Shown: positions 7,396 through 16,864, counted from the first letter of the stretch. The stretch is 45,342 nucleotides of DNA from Aeromonas tecta (GCF_000820185.1 NZ_CDCA01000024.1:1-45342), one strand, 5' to 3'. Numbers and translations are program-made. Notes: a model not told the origin generated them from the sequence alone.

Positions 7396-10300
7396 ATGGA
7401 TATGAAAAAGACCAAAGTGGCGCTGGTAACAGCCTCACTGCTCGCGCTTTTGTCTGGCTGTAATGACAACAGCTCCTCTGCTACTACCCCAACCCCACAG
7501 GATGAGCCTGTCGCTCGCCTTCCCAATATGCAACCCCCGGCCGAACAGTTGGTAGCCGGTCCCAATGAGGCGGTGATCGCCCTGGTGGATACCCAGACCA
7601 GCGCCGCACGCAGTATCGCCGGACCCTTCGCGAGCCACAGCATGCACCTGTGGAACAACGATGCCTGTAATGCCACCGCCGAGAGTGGCCTGAACGCGAG
7701 CTGGGATGATGCCAGCAAGACACCGGCCGCGGTGGACAGCTTCGGCCCGAGCTGGGTAGTGCCGCTTGCCAAGATGGAAGGCTGCATCAACTTTATCGCC
7801 CGTAACGGCGATATGGCGAACCTGACCGGCGCCGACATGAAGGTGGTGTTCAGCGAGCACCCGGATCGCACCGTGGCAATCGTCGCGGGCAAGAACGAGA
7901 TCTTCGGCAGCCGTGCCGAGGCCTTCACCGCCGCCTTCGGCGTGGCAGGGGCCAGCGCCCACCTGATCGATGGCAGCACCCTGATCTGGCAGGGAGGCAA
8001 GGACAAGCCCCATGTGCGCCTCTACTACACCGAATCCGGCACCATCACCGCCAACAGCGAGGGGGTATTCGACTTCCCCTACCTCAAGCTGACCGCCACC
8101 AGCCTGACTGCCGAACAGCAGGCCAAGTATCCGCATCTCAAGGATGCCGCCGCCTTCGCCCTGCCGTCGGGCAAGGATCTCAAGCCCCTGCTCAAAGGTG
8201 AGCTGGTGGCCATCGGCACAGACGCGAGTGGTATTTTGCAGGGGGCGACCCTGGTGCAGAGCGCCGGTGCCCTCGACGCTGTCTACGCAGAGGCCGCCGC
8301 CAAGCTCAGCTATGGTGCCGTGGTCGAGGGGGGCAACGTCACCTTCCGACTGTGGGCGCCGACCGCCAAGTCGGTCAAGCTGGCGCTGTTCGATGAGCAG
8401 CACAAATCCCTGGGCGAGCGTGCCATGACCCTGGACGAGACCAGCGGCAGCTGGAGCCTGCAGGCCGGCAATGATCTGGTTGGCAAATATTATCGCTACG
8501 ACATTCAGGTCTATCACCCGCTGAGTCGCAAGCTGGAATCCTATCAGGTCACCGATCCCTACTCCCTGAGCCTGGCCATGAACTCCGAGTTCAGCCAGGT
8601 GGTGGACTTGGACGATCCTGCCCTCAAACCCGAGGGATGGGACAGCCTGAAGGCCCCCCACAGTCAGGCCAATCCGGCCGACATCGTCATCTACGAGGCC
8701 CATGTCCGGGATCTGACCGGCAACGATGAATCCACCCCGGTCGAGCATCGCGGCAAATTCCTCGGCCTGACCGACAGCGACAGCGTACCGGTCAAGCACC
8801 TGCAAGCCCTGGCCAAGAGCGGCGTCAGCCACCTGCATCTGCTGCCGGTGTTCGACATCGCCACCGTCAACGAAGATCCGGCCAAGGTCGCCAATATCGG
8901 CGATGACTTTAGCAAGCTGTGCGAGGTCAATCCCGAGGTCAAGAACTCCAAGTTCGCCAGCCATTGCGGTGGCGGTGAGACCATCGAGGCCGTGCTGACG
9001 GACCTGCAAACGACCGACAGCAAGGAGAACCCGGTGGTGCAGGAGCTGTATGGCTATCTGCGCGGGGTGGACTCCTTCAACTGGGGCTATGACCCCTACC
9101 ACTACACCGCCCCAGAAGGCTCTTACGCTACCAATGCGGAAGGGTCTGTGCGGATCAAGGAGTTCCGCGAGATGGTGCAGGCCATCAAGCAGAACATCGG
9201 CATGAACGTGGTGATGGACGTGGTCTACAACCACACCAACGAAGCTGGCCTCGGTCCGAAATCCGTGCTCGACAAGATAGTGCCCTGGTATTACCAGCGC
9301 CTGAACCCGGAGACCGGCTCGGTCGAGAACTCCACCTGCTGCTCCAACACTGCGCCAGAACACGCCATGTTCGCCAAGCTGATGGATGATTCTCTGGTGA
9401 CTTGGGCGCGGGACTACAAGATCGATGCCTTCCGCTTCGATCTGATGGGCCACCATCCGAAAGATCAGATGGTGCAGGCCCTGGCCGAGGTGAAGAAGGT
9501 CAACCCCGAGATGTACTTCTACGGGGAAGGCTGGAACTTCGGCGAGGTGCAGGATGACAAGCGTTTCGTACAGGCTATCCAGAAACACCTTGGTGGTACC
9601 GGCATCGGCTCCTTCTCCGACCGCTTGCGGGATGCAGTCCGTGGCGGCAGTCCATTTGATGGCGGCGAGGGCATTCGCAAGACCCAGGGCTTCGGCAATG
9701 GCGCCTTCGTCGATCCCAACGAGGTGAACGGCGTGGAGCTCGCCACCGCCCTGCATCAGTCCGATCTGGTGCGCCTCGGCATGGCAGGCAACCTCAAGGA
9801 GTTCGTGCTGACCGACAAGGATGGCATTCCGAAGAAGGGCTCTGACATCGACTACAACGGTCAACCCGCGGGTTATGCCCAGGATCCGACCGAAGTACAG
9901 AACTATGTCGACAAGCACGACAACCAGACCTTGTTCGACAACCTGGTCTACAAGGCGCCGGCAGGTGCCGATCTGGTGCGGATGCAAGGGGTGTCGCTCG
10001 CGACCGCCATGCTGGGGCAGGGGATCCCCTTCACCCACGCCGGTGTCGAGTTGCTGCGCTCCAAATCCATGGAGCGAGACAGCTATGATTCGGGCGACTG
10101 GTACAACCGGGTCGATTACACCCTCGGCGACAATAACTTCGACAAGGGCTTGCCGCGCAAGGACAAAGATGAAGCCAACTATGGCTTGATCGAGCAGGTG
10201 ATCAACCTGCACAACAAGCCGACGCCGGGCCAGATGCAAGAGATGCAGGGCTTCTATCAGGAGCTGGCACAGCTGCGTCAGTCCTCCCGTCTGCTGCGCC

Positions 10301-11433
10301 TTGGCAGCGGTGCCGAGGTGATCAAGCGGGTCGACTTCCGTAACACCGGGCCGGATCAGGTGCCGGGCCTTATCGTGATGAGCGTGGATGATGGCACCAG
10401 CGCCGGTGCGGATCTGGATCCCGCCATCGATGGCCTGGTAGTGATGATCAATGCCACCAATGCGTCCCAGAGTATCGGCGACTTCCGTGACGGTAACGAT
10501 CAGCCCATCGATCTCTCCGGCATGGTGCTGAGCGGTGCTCACCGCAGCAGTGACAGCATCGCCAGCGGTGCTTCGGTTGGTGGTGATGGATCCCTGTCAC
10601 TGGGAGCTTGGTCTGCCGCCGTCTTCGTCAAACCGCAAGCCGGCGCTCAGGGCACCGGTCTACCGATCGGCAAGAAAACGGATATGAGCACCATACCCCC
10701 GTTCGGCAACACGGCGCTCTTCCTGAAGGGTTTCCTGGACTCGAGTTTTGGTGACAAGAACCCCCTGGTGTTCACCACCAACTTTATGTACGAGTTCACC
10801 ACCGAGGTTACAACCGACCAGTTGGGAGAAACGAAAGTGAAAGTGGCGGATGCCGGTTGGAACATCAACTACGGCAGCTGTACCTCTAGTGACAAGCTAG
10901 TTGTGGGGGCACCGCTGACACTTTGCTCCGGTTCTAATGACAATGTAGGGCTCGACCTAGCTAAGGAAGGTACCTATAAGTTCGTGTTTACCGCCATGAA
11001 CAAGGACAAACCTACCTTAAGCGTCAGTTACACCGAGCCGGTGAAAGCCTGCAAGGTGCTGGATACGGTGGCAGGCAATCCGCTCGGTTACAACTTGTTC
11101 GTCAAGGGTGAGCTGTCCGGTTGGAATGCCCAGCCCCAGTATCAACTGAGCTACAAGGGGATGGAAGGCGATCTCGCCATCTATCAAGCCGCATTCAACT
11201 ATGCCGGCACCACAGAATTCAAGGTGGCCAACGAGGACTGGAGCAAGGAATACCTGCTCAATAATGGCGGTGCTGTCCAGGCTGAGACGGGCTACCCCAT
11301 CGCCTTCTCCCAGCCTGCGAGCGCCAACAACAAGATCACCCTGCCGCAGGGTCTGTGGAGCGTGCTGGTGAAGGTGGATCCGGCAGCGGTCAAGCCAGGT
11401 ACTGCCGTGATTCAGGAGTGCAGCGCCAAGTAA
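7396..11433 (+). CDS. pulA: Pullulanase-type alpha-1,6-glucosidase, lipoprotein
   Basis: A 1345-residue GH13 pullulanase that would cleave alpha-1,6 branches of pullulan and amylopectin. The lipoprotein signal ends LLALLSGC with Cys22 lipidated; the mature start CNDNSSS recalls Klebsiella PulA (CDNSSS), a type II secretion substrate displayed on the surface. N-terminal starch-binding and N2-like domains come first, then the GH13 barrel: FNWGYDPYHY, DVVYNHTNEAG, nucleophile Asp682 in DAFRFDLMGHHP, acid/base Glu711 in YFYGEGWNF and Asp842 in VDKHDNQTL. After about residue 1100 come two similar modules, each with LF(L/V)KG and KVA..W, absent from shorter pullulanases. Surface export is inferred; no secretion genes are in the window. 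Confidence 0.95.
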   Translation: MDMKKTKVALVTASLLALLSGCNDNSSSATTPTPQDEPVARLPNMQPPAEQLVAGPNEAVIALVDTQTSAARSIAGPFASHSMHLWNNDACNATAESGLNASWDDASKTPAAVDSFGPSWVVPLAKMEGCINFIARNGDMANLTGADMKVVFSEHPDRTVAIVAGKNEIFGSRAEAFTAAFGVAGASAHLIDGSTLIWQGGKDKPHVRLYYTESGTITANSEGVFDFPYLKLTATSLTAEQQAKYPHLKDAAAFALPSGKDLKPLLKGELVAIGTDASGILQGATLVQSAGALDAVYAEAAAKLSYGAVVEGGNVTFRLWAPTAKSVKLALFDEQHKSLGERAMTLDETSGSWSLQAGNDLVGKYYRYDIQVYHPLSRKLESYQVTDPYSLSLAMNSEFSQVVDLDDPALKPEGWDSLKAPHSQANPADIVIYEAHVRDLTGNDESTPVEHRGKFLGLTDSDSVPVKHLQALAKSGVSHLHLLPVFDIATVNEDPAKVANIGDDFSKLCEVNPEVKNSKFASHCGGGETIEAVLTDLQTTDSKENPVVQELYGYLRGVDSFNWGYDPYHYTAPEGSYATNAEGSVRIKEFREMVQAIKQNIGMNVVMDVVYNHTNEAGLGPKSVLDKIVPWYYQRLNPETGSVENSTCCSNTAPEHAMFAKLMDDSLVTWARDYKIDAFRFDLMGHHPKDQMVQALAEVKKVNPEMYFYGEGWNFGEVQDDKRFVQAIQKHLGGTGIGSFSDRLRDAVRGGSPFDGGEGIRKTQGFGNGAFVDPNEVNGVELATALHQSDLVRLGMAGNLKEFVLTDKDGIPKKGSDIDYNGQPAGYAQDPTEVQNYVDKHDNQTLFDNLVYKAPAGADLVRMQGVSLATAMLGQGIPFTHAGVELLRSKSMERDSYDSGDWYNRVDYTLGDNNFDKGLPRKDKDEANYGLIEQVINLHNKPTPGQMQEMQGFYQELAQLRQSSRLLRLGSGAEVIKRVDFRNTGPDQVPGLIVMSVDDGTSAGADLDPAIDGLVVMINATNASQSIGDFRDGNDQPIDLSGMVLSGAHRSSDSIASGASVGGDGSLSLGAWSAAVFVKPQAGAQGTGLPIGKKTDMSTIPPFGNTALFLKGFLDSSFGDKNPLVFTTNFMYEFTTEVTTDQLGETKVKVADAGWNINYGSCTSSDKLVVGAPLTLCSGSNDNVGLDLAKEGTYKFVFTAMNKDKPTLSVSYTEPVKACKVLDTVAGNPLGYNLFVKGELSGWNAQPQYQLSYKGMEGDLAIYQAAFNYAGTTEFKVANEDWSKEYLLNNGGAVQAETGYPIAFSQPASANNKITLPQGLWSVLVKVDPAAVKPGTAVIQECSAK

Positions 11434-11447
11434 GCAACCCCATCGAG

Positions 11448-11473
11448 CCCATGGCTGACTCGGCAGCCATGGG
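11448..11473 (+). terminator. Hairpin after pulA
   Basis: CCCATGGCTG pairs with CAGCCATGGG around six bases, 15 bp after the pulA stop. The following T content is low, so termination here may be partial; a better terminator follows at 11586. Confidence 0.45.
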
Positions 11474-11585
11474 TTGAATTCCACCTTGCCAAGGGTGGGA
11501 TAAGCCGAGAGCGTAAGAACGAGGCGCGGACTGCCATCATCAGCCGCGCCTTGATTTTTTGGGATTAGGCAGCCACCTGGTCATA

Positions 11586-11618
11586 AAGAAAAGCCGCAAC
11601 CCTAGGTTGCGGCTTTTT
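11586..11618. terminator. Bidirectional terminator between pulA and zntA
   Basis: GCCGCAACC (11593-11601) and GGTTGCGGC (11605-11613) form a stem flanked by A-rich and T-rich tracts, so it can stop transcription from both convergent genes. Confidence 0.85.
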
Positions 11619-11668
11619 GCTTCCACTGGCCCGGCGAGGGGTCAGCTGGTTGGGGTAAACCGCCGGGG

Positions 11669-14113
11669 TCAGCGCTTGCGCAGCAATCGCAGGGCGTTGG
11701 CGGTGACCAGGGCGGTGGCGCCGGTATCGGCCAGCACCGCTATCCACAGGCCGGTGATGCCAAGCAGGCTGGTGACCAGGAAGATGGCCTTTAAGCCCAG
11801 TGCCAGCGCTATGTTCTGGTGGATATTGGCGAGCGCGGCGCGCGACAGCCGGATCATGGCGGCGATGCCACCGAGCTGGTTGTGGGTCAGGGCGGCATCG
11901 GCGGTTTCCAGCGCCACGTCTGTGCCACCGCCCATGGCGATACCGATACTGGCCCGCTTCATGGCGGGAGCGTCGTTGATGCCGTCCCCTATCATGGCCA
12001 CCTTCTGCGTCCGGGCCAGCCTGGCTATCTCTTCCACCTTGCCTTCCGGCAGCAGGCCGGCGCGCCAGCCCATACCGAGTTCGCCGGCGATGGCTTCGGC
12101 TGCTCTGGGGTTGTCCCCGGTCAGCATGATGCTCTGCAGCCCAAGGGCGCTCAGCTCCTGCAGCGCGGCGGCGGCCTCGGGCCGGATCTGATCGCGCAGC
12201 GCCAGCAGGGCGACCGGTGCGGCCCCCGCCTGGCAAAGCAGCACCACCGTCTTGCCCTGTTGCTCAAGGGTCGCGATCCGGGCGTTGTGTACATCACTGA
12301 GCTGGGTGACTCGGCTCGGCGCCAGCAGTTGCCAGAGCACGCCATCGATGCGTCCCTCTACCCCCATGCCTGGCAGGGCACGAAGCTCAGTGGCTGCGGC
12401 CAGACTTAACCCCTGTTCGTTGGCCGCGGTCACCACGGCGCGGGCCAGGGGATGATGGGAGCCCTGCTCGATGGCCGCGGCCAGCGCCAGCCACTCGGAC
12501 TCGGGTCTGCCATCTAGGCTGACTAGTTCGGTCAGTTGTGGCTTGCCCAGGGTCAGGGTGCCGGTCTTGTCGAAGGCGACGGTATCGACATGGGCGAGAC
12601 GTTCCAGCGCGGCGCCTCCCTTGATGAGGGCTCCTTGCCTGGTCGCCGCCGCCAGGGCGGAGGTGACTGCCGCGGGAGTGGAGATCACCAGGGCGCAGGG
12701 GCAGCCGATGAGCAAGAGCGCCAGCCCACGATAGATCCACTCATCCCAGCTCTGGCCGAAGAAGAGCGGCGGTACCAGCACCACCAGCAGGGCGACCAGC
12801 ATCATGGCCGGGGTGTACCAGCGGCTGAAGCGGTCGATGAAACGCTCGATAGGGGCGCGTTGGGTCTCGGCCTCTTCGATGAGGTGCAGGATGCGGTCGA
12901 TGGCGTTGTTGCCGGGCTCTGAGACCACTTCCAGGCGCAATACCCTGTCTGCCGCCAGGCTGCCGGCGGCGACCTTGTCCCCCTGCCGACGCTCCACCGG
13001 GATGGATTCACCGGTCAGGGCGCTCTCATCAAATGCCCCGAGGGCGTCGAGCAGGCGGGCATCGGCGGGTAGGCGGGCGCCAGGGGCGATCTCGATGATA
13101 TCCCCTGGGCGCAGCTGGTCAGCAGCTACCTCTTCGCGAACACCACCTGCTAGCGTGGAGCGGATGCGCAATGCCTTGTCCGGCACCAGCGCCATCAGGG
13201 CGGTGACCCCGGCGCGGGCGCGGCTGGCGGCATATGCCTCCAGGTGTTCCCCCAGCATAAACAGCAGCAATACCATGGCCGCTTCGGCGGTCTCACCGAG
13301 GAAGAGGGCGCCGAGCGCCGCGACCGTCATCAGGGTCTCGATGGCGAAGGGGGAGCCGCTCTTGGTCAGGGCCCAGGCCTTGCGGGCGACGGGCCAGAGT
13401 CCCCAGAGGGTCGCCAGGATAAACAAGGGTTTCCCGAGGGTATCGGGCAACAGTGCCGCCACCAGCATCAAGCTTGCCAGAGAGAGGGGTTGCCAATACT
13501 TGCCAAGCAGCGTCATCAGAGGGCTGCGCGGCTTGGTATCGGCTGCTGTTGTCTGGGTGTTTCCCTTGAGCTGGAAGCCCGCGGCCAGCACGGCGGCGGT
13601 GATGGGGTCGGGGGAGAGGCCGGGGGCCAGATCCACCACCAGTTTCTCGGTGGCAAACAGCACGCGGGCCTGCTGCACGCCAGCAACCCGGCTGACGGCG
13701 GTCTCTATCTTGCGGGCGCAGCTGGGGCAATCCATCCCCAATACCTGCCAGCTATGGCGACTGGCGTTCTGCTCTGGCTCGAGCAAGGTGGCGCGCTCGT
13801 CGGCGGCCTCGTTGTGGTCATGATGGTCGTGTGCATGTTGATGCTCATGATCATGGGCGTGGTCGGGGGCCTGGGGCTGAGCGCTGCAGCAGGCCTGGTC
13901 GCTACAGCTCCCTCTGGGGGGCTCTTCATCACCCGGCGGGTCGCTTTCGTCGTGCGCCTGATGGTCATGGGAGGGCTGGCTGGCACAGCCACTGACGGGC
14001 GCCACGCTGTCACAGCAATGGCTGTCATGCTGGTGTTCGGTCTGATTGGCAGGTTTGCCAACGGCCTTGATGGGGGCTGCGGCGTGCTGATGATTGCAGC
14101 AGGATTTGCTCAT
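11669..14113 (-). CDS. zntA: Zn(II)/Cd(II)/Pb(II)-exporting P-type ATPase
   Basis: An 814-residue P1B-type ATPase that would pump Zn, Cd or Pb out of the cytosol. Signatures are the cytosolic HMA domain GMDCPSCARKIE (Cys129, Cys132), the membrane metal site IGCPCALV, phosphorylated Asp515 in DKTGTLT, and the hinge MIGDGINDAPAM. It is longer than E. coli ZntA (732 residues) because of an N-terminal extension of about 120 residues packed with Cys and His, including CCNHQH, HCCDS, CSDQACC and runs of HDH. Start ATG 14113 follows AGAGG. A MerR-family type promoter precedes it, so it is probably induced by a ZntR-like activator that is not encoded nearby. Confidence 0.93.
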   Translation of the reverse strand: MSKSCCNHQHAAAPIKAVGKPANQTEHQHDSHCCDSVAPVSGCASQPSHDHQAHDESDPPGDEEPPRGSCSDQACCSAQPQAPDHAHDHEHQHAHDHHDHNEAADERATLLEPEQNASRHSWQVLGMDCPSCARKIETAVSRVAGVQQARVLFATEKLVVDLAPGLSPDPITAAVLAAGFQLKGNTQTTAADTKPRSPLMTLLGKYWQPLSLASLMLVAALLPDTLGKPLFILATLWGLWPVARKAWALTKSGSPFAIETLMTVAALGALFLGETAEAAMVLLLFMLGEHLEAYAASRARAGVTALMALVPDKALRIRSTLAGGVREEVAADQLRPGDIIEIAPGARLPADARLLDALGAFDESALTGESIPVERRQGDKVAAGSLAADRVLRLEVVSEPGNNAIDRILHLIEEAETQRAPIERFIDRFSRWYTPAMMLVALLVVLVPPLFFGQSWDEWIYRGLALLLIGCPCALVISTPAAVTSALAAATRQGALIKGGAALERLAHVDTVAFDKTGTLTLGKPQLTELVSLDGRPESEWLALAAAIEQGSHHPLARAVVTAANEQGLSLAAATELRALPGMGVEGRIDGVLWQLLAPSRVTQLSDVHNARIATLEQQGKTVVLLCQAGAAPVALLALRDQIRPEAAAALQELSALGLQSIMLTGDNPRAAEAIAGELGMGWRAGLLPEGKVEEIARLARTQKVAMIGDGINDAPAMKRASIGIAMGGGTDVALETADAALTHNQLGGIAAMIRLSRAALANIHQNIALALGLKAIFLVTSLLGITGLWIAVLADTGATALVTANALRLLRKR

Positions 14114-14168
14114 ATGTCGTCCCTCTTGAACTGATCCCGCCGGTGCGAGATCCTGAATACCTGAGCCG

Positions 14169-14200
14169 AGTGTAAACCTTGGTGCTTAGTCCAAGGTCAA
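14169..14200 (-). promoter_or_regulatory. MerR-family activator promoter of zntA
   Basis: On the minus strand, a -35 box TTGACC (complement of 14195-14200) and a -10 box TACACT (complement of 14169-14174) are 20 bp apart, longer than the normal 17. Between and across them lies the palindrome ACCTTGG-N8-CCAAGGT (14176-14197). An overlong spacer holding a palindrome is the hallmark of promoters twisted open by ZntR, CueR and MerR proteins. Confidence 0.85.
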
Positions 14201-14282
14201 GCCACTTTATCGCTCGTCTATTCAGAAAGAGGTTGCCAGCCCGGCCCATTATAAAGAGCCTTATATCCCTCTTATTGGCGGG

Positions 14283-14311
14283 TGTTTGTCCTCTGCCGCT
14301 GGGCCTATACT
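14283..14311 (+). promoter_or_regulatory. Putative tpx promoter
   Basis: TATACT at 14306-14311 is a strong -10 match about 40 bp before the tpx start. The upstream GTGTTTG region is a poor -35 box; spacing is uncertain. Confidence 0.4.
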
Positions 14312-14350
14312 GGGAACCTGGATCCTCCCTTAGATAATCAAGGACACAAC

Positions 14351-14854
14351 ATGAGCAATACCGTCACCCTGCAAGGCAACCCTGTCTCCGTTTCCGGCCA
14401 CTTCCCCGTTGCCGGTGAGCAGGCCAAGCCCTTCTCCCTGGTTGCCAAAGACTTGTCCGATGCGACCCTGGCGACCTTCGCCGGTCAGCGCAAGATCCTG
14501 AACATCTTCCCAAGCGTCGATACCCCGACCTGCGCCACTTCCGTGCGTAAATTCAACGAGCAGGCCAGCAGCCTGAACAACGCCGTGGTGCTGTGCATCT
14601 CCGCCGACTTGCCGTTCGCCCAGTCCCGCTTCTGCGGCGCCGAAGGTCTGGACAAGGTCGTGAGCCTCTCCACCATGCGTGGCGTCTCCTTCCTGCAAGA
14701 CTACGGCGTGGCCTTCTCCTCCGGCCCGCTGGTCGGTCTGGCTGCCCGTGCCATCGTGGTACTGGATGCCGACAACAAGGTGCTGCACAGCGAGCTGGTA
14801 GCCGAAGTCGCCGACGAGCCGAACTACGCCGCCGCCCTGGCTGCCCTGGCCTGA
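14351..14854 (+). CDS. tpx: Thiol peroxidase Tpx
   Basis: A 167-residue atypical 2-Cys peroxiredoxin that reduces hydrogen peroxide and organic peroxides with thioredoxin. The peroxidatic cysteine is Cys61 in [14 protein letters not shown] and the resolving cysteine is Cys95 in [10 protein letters not shown], the spacing seen in E. coli Tpx; a third cysteine is at 82. Start ATG 14351 follows AAGGA and gives the usual Tpx N-terminus ([14 protein letters not shown]). No leader, so it is likely cytosolic or released to the periplasm without a standard signal. It is a single-gene unit closed by a strong terminator. zntA is divergent, with about 240 bp shared upstream. Confidence 0.96.
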   Translation: MSNTVTLQGNPVSVSGHFPVAGEQAKPFSLVAKDLSDATLATFAGQRKILNIFPSVDTPTCATSVRKFNEQASSLNNAVVLCISADLPFAQSRFCGAEGLDKVVSLSTMRGVSFLQDYGVAFSSGPLVGLAARAIVVLDADNKVLHSELVAEVADEPNYAAALAALA

Positions 14855-14892
14855 TAGCGGTCCTGTCTACGTCAGTAGAAGCATCGAAAGTA

Positions 14893-14926
14893 AAACGGCC
14901 CGCTCTGTGAGCGGGCCGTTTTTTTA
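14893..14926 (+). terminator. Rho-independent terminator of tpx
   Basis: A 13-bp stem (14893-14905 with 14909-14921) of ACGGCCCGCTC type, with a 3-base loop and a run of seven T. It lies just before the convergent gene end at 14934 and may serve both. Confidence 0.93.
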
Positions 14927-14933
14927 TCAGCTT

Positions 14934-15488
14934 TCAGCTGTCTGCATCGGTTGACGCAAGCGCCTTATGCAGGAGCAGGCTCAGTTGATTATCGGGATCC
15001 TGTGGCAGGCTCAGCACGCCGAGCTGCTGCGCCTGATCGACTGAAATCTGTTTGGATAACAGCGCATTGAGCCCGGCCTCGCTGACCATGACAACCCTGT
15101 CTGTCGGTGTGGGCGGTGGGCTGTGCAGTTGCAGCAACAGTACCTCTTTACCCCTCATCTTTGACCAGAGTCCCGAGTCCACCAGCAGGATGGAGAAGCC
15201 TCCTGGCAGATCGGCGCGTTGCAGATCCTCTTTCAGCTGGCGCAGCCACTGCTGGGCTCGCACGAACCCTTCACCCCCATCCAGGGCGGGGATTTGGCTG
15301 ATCTGCCGGGTCGAGATGGCATCGGCCGTTGCGATGGCGATATCGAGGGAGCCGGGCCAGGACAGCGCGAACGGATCTCCGACCAGCATATCGTAACCGC
15401 AGGCCATGGTCTGGAAAGGCAGGGTACTGGTGAGGCTGAGAGCCAGAATGCCGGCCATGAGGCGACGAGGGGAGGGGGGCTGATGCAT
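14934..15488 (-). CDS. Exported hypothetical protein, 184 residues
   Basis: I do not recognise this family. From ATG 15488 (preceded by AAGGAG, 9 bp spacing) the protein begins with two arginines and a hydrophobic run (RRLMAGILALSLTSTLPF), a clear Sec signal peptide ending near QTMA-CGYD; a lipoprotein cleavage before that Cys is possible but the lipobox is weak. The mature part carries DPFALSWPGSLDIAIATAD, a region WLRQLKEDLQRADLPGGFSI, and a long hydrophobic beta-like stretch (KEVLLLQLHSPPP). Only the one cysteine is present near the cleavage site. It stands alone and is divergent from the helicase gene. A periplasmic role is all that can be said. Confidence 0.72.
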   Translation of the reverse strand: MHQPPSPRRLMAGILALSLTSTLPFQTMACGYDMLVGDPFALSWPGSLDIAIATADAISTRQISQIPALDGGEGFVRAQQWLRQLKEDLQRADLPGGFSILLVDSGLWSKMRGKEVLLLQLHSPPPTPTDRVVMVSEAGLNALLSKQISVDQAQQLGVLSLPQDPDNQLSLLLHKALASTDADS

Positions 15489-15643
15489 CTTGCGTTGCTC
15501 CTTACCGGGAAAGACGGCACCCCTGCCGCCCAGATGAATTGATGAAAAGAACAACACAATGCCTGTGGATTGTCTATGGCGGTTGCACTCACGGGGGGTC
15601 GCTGGCTAGACTTCGCCTCCCACTCCCTTCTCCTTGTAGCGCC

Positions 15644-16864
15644 ATGACCTTCAACGAATTTGCACTCGACTCCGCCTTGCTGGCCGCCCTGCCTGCCACT
15701 CTGCATACCCCGACCCGGATCCAGCAGCTTGCCATCCCTGCGGTATTGGCAGGGCAGGACGTGCTGGCGCTGGCCCAGACCGGCAGCGGCAAGACGCTGG
15801 CATTTGGTTTGCCGTTGCTGCAACGGCTGGACCCGGCCTCCGATCGGGTACAGGGGCTGGTGCTGGTGCCGACTCGCGAGTTGGCGCTGCAGGTGACGGC
15901 CGTGCTGCAAGGCATGGCCGAGGCATTGGGGCTGCGTGTCCTGACCCTGTGCGGCGGGGTGGCGCAGGAGCTGCAACAGGCCGAACTGGCGCAGGGGCCG
16001 CAACTGCTGGTGGCGACCCCGGGACGACTGCGGGATCTGCTGGCGCAGCGTTTGCTGGGATTGAGCCATCTGCGGTGTCTGGTGCTGGATGAAGCGGATC
16101 GCCTGCTGGAAATGGGTTTCTGGCCCGACATCCAGTGGCTGATGAATGCCATGCCTGCCGAGCGGCAGAATCTGCTGTTCTCCGCCACCCTGCCAACCGA
16201 GCTGGAGAGCTTGGCTACCGGCCTGCTGACCAACCCGACTCGCATCGAGGCCAATCCGCTCAACAGCCTGGTGGAGGATATCGAGGAGCGGCTCTATCTG
16301 GTCAACAAGAGCGGCAAGGTGCCGGCGCTCATCGCACTGTTAAAGGAGCAGAACTGGTCTCAGGTGCTGGTATTTATCAGCGCAAGGGACGATGCCGATG
16401 GCGTGGCCAGAAAGCTCGCCAAGGCGGGTATCACGGTGGCGGCCCTGCATGGCGACAAGGATCAGGCGGCGCGGGAGCTGGCGCTGGCAGATTTCAAAGC
16501 TGGCAAAACGCGGGTGCTGGTGGCCACCGATCTGATGGCGCGCGGCATCCATGTGGAGGCGCTGCCGGTGGTGATCAACCTGGACCTGCCCACCAGTGCT
16601 CCCGTCTATGTGCATCGCATCGGTCGTACCGCCCGCGCCGGGCACAAGGGGCTGGCGATGTCGCTGGTCTGCCACGGCGAGGCAGAGACGCTCGCGGCCA
16701 TTCGCACCTTGACTGGACGGGAGCTGCCTTTGAGCGAGCTGCCCGGTTTCCCGGTGACCGACCAGCCGGCCAGCGGTGAGGGCAAGCGGGCACCCCGTGA
16801 CAAGCAGGCCAATCGCCGCACCGCCAACAAGCGCAGCGTCAAACAGTTCAAAGGCAAGGCATAA
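15644..16864 (+). CDS. DEAD-box RNA helicase (RhlE-like)
   Basis: A 406-residue ATP-dependent RNA helicase with the full motif set: Q motif near residues 5-30 (FNEFALDS...TPTRIQQLAIP), Walker A AQTGSGKT at 44-51, PTREL, DEAD at 149-152, SAT in LLFSATLP, and HRIGRTARAG for motif VI. A basic tail of about 30 residues follows (RAPRDKQANRRTANKR), typical of RhlE-type helicases working on ribosome assembly or RNA decay. I start at ATG 15644, which places the Q motif at the very N-terminus; an upstream in-frame extension lacks a ribosome site. Which paralogue (RhlE, SrmB, DbpA class) cannot be fixed from sequence alone, so no symbol is given. Confidence 0.9.
   Translation: MTFNEFALDSALLAALPATLHTPTRIQQLAIPAVLAGQDVLALAQTGSGKTLAFGLPLLQRLDPASDRVQGLVLVPTRELALQVTAVLQGMAEALGLRVLTLCGGVAQELQQAELAQGPQLLVATPGRLRDLLAQRLLGLSHLRCLVLDEADRLLEMGFWPDIQWLMNAMPAERQNLLFSATLPTELESLATGLLTNPTRIEANPLNSLVEDIEERLYLVNKSGKVPALIALLKEQNWSQVLVFISARDDADGVARKLAKAGITVAALHGDKDQAARELALADFKAGKTRVLVATDLMARGIHVEALPVVINLDLPTSAPVYVHRIGRTARAGHKGLAMSLVCHGEAETLAAIRTLTGRELPLSELPGFPVTDQPASGEGKRAPRDKQANRRTANKRSVKQFKGKA

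Noticed and set aside
7435..10542. Minus-strand open frame of 1035 codons
   Set aside because: It is the mirror of the pullulanase gene. High-GC third positions keep the opposite strand open; the translation is rich in His, Gly and Val without any domain.
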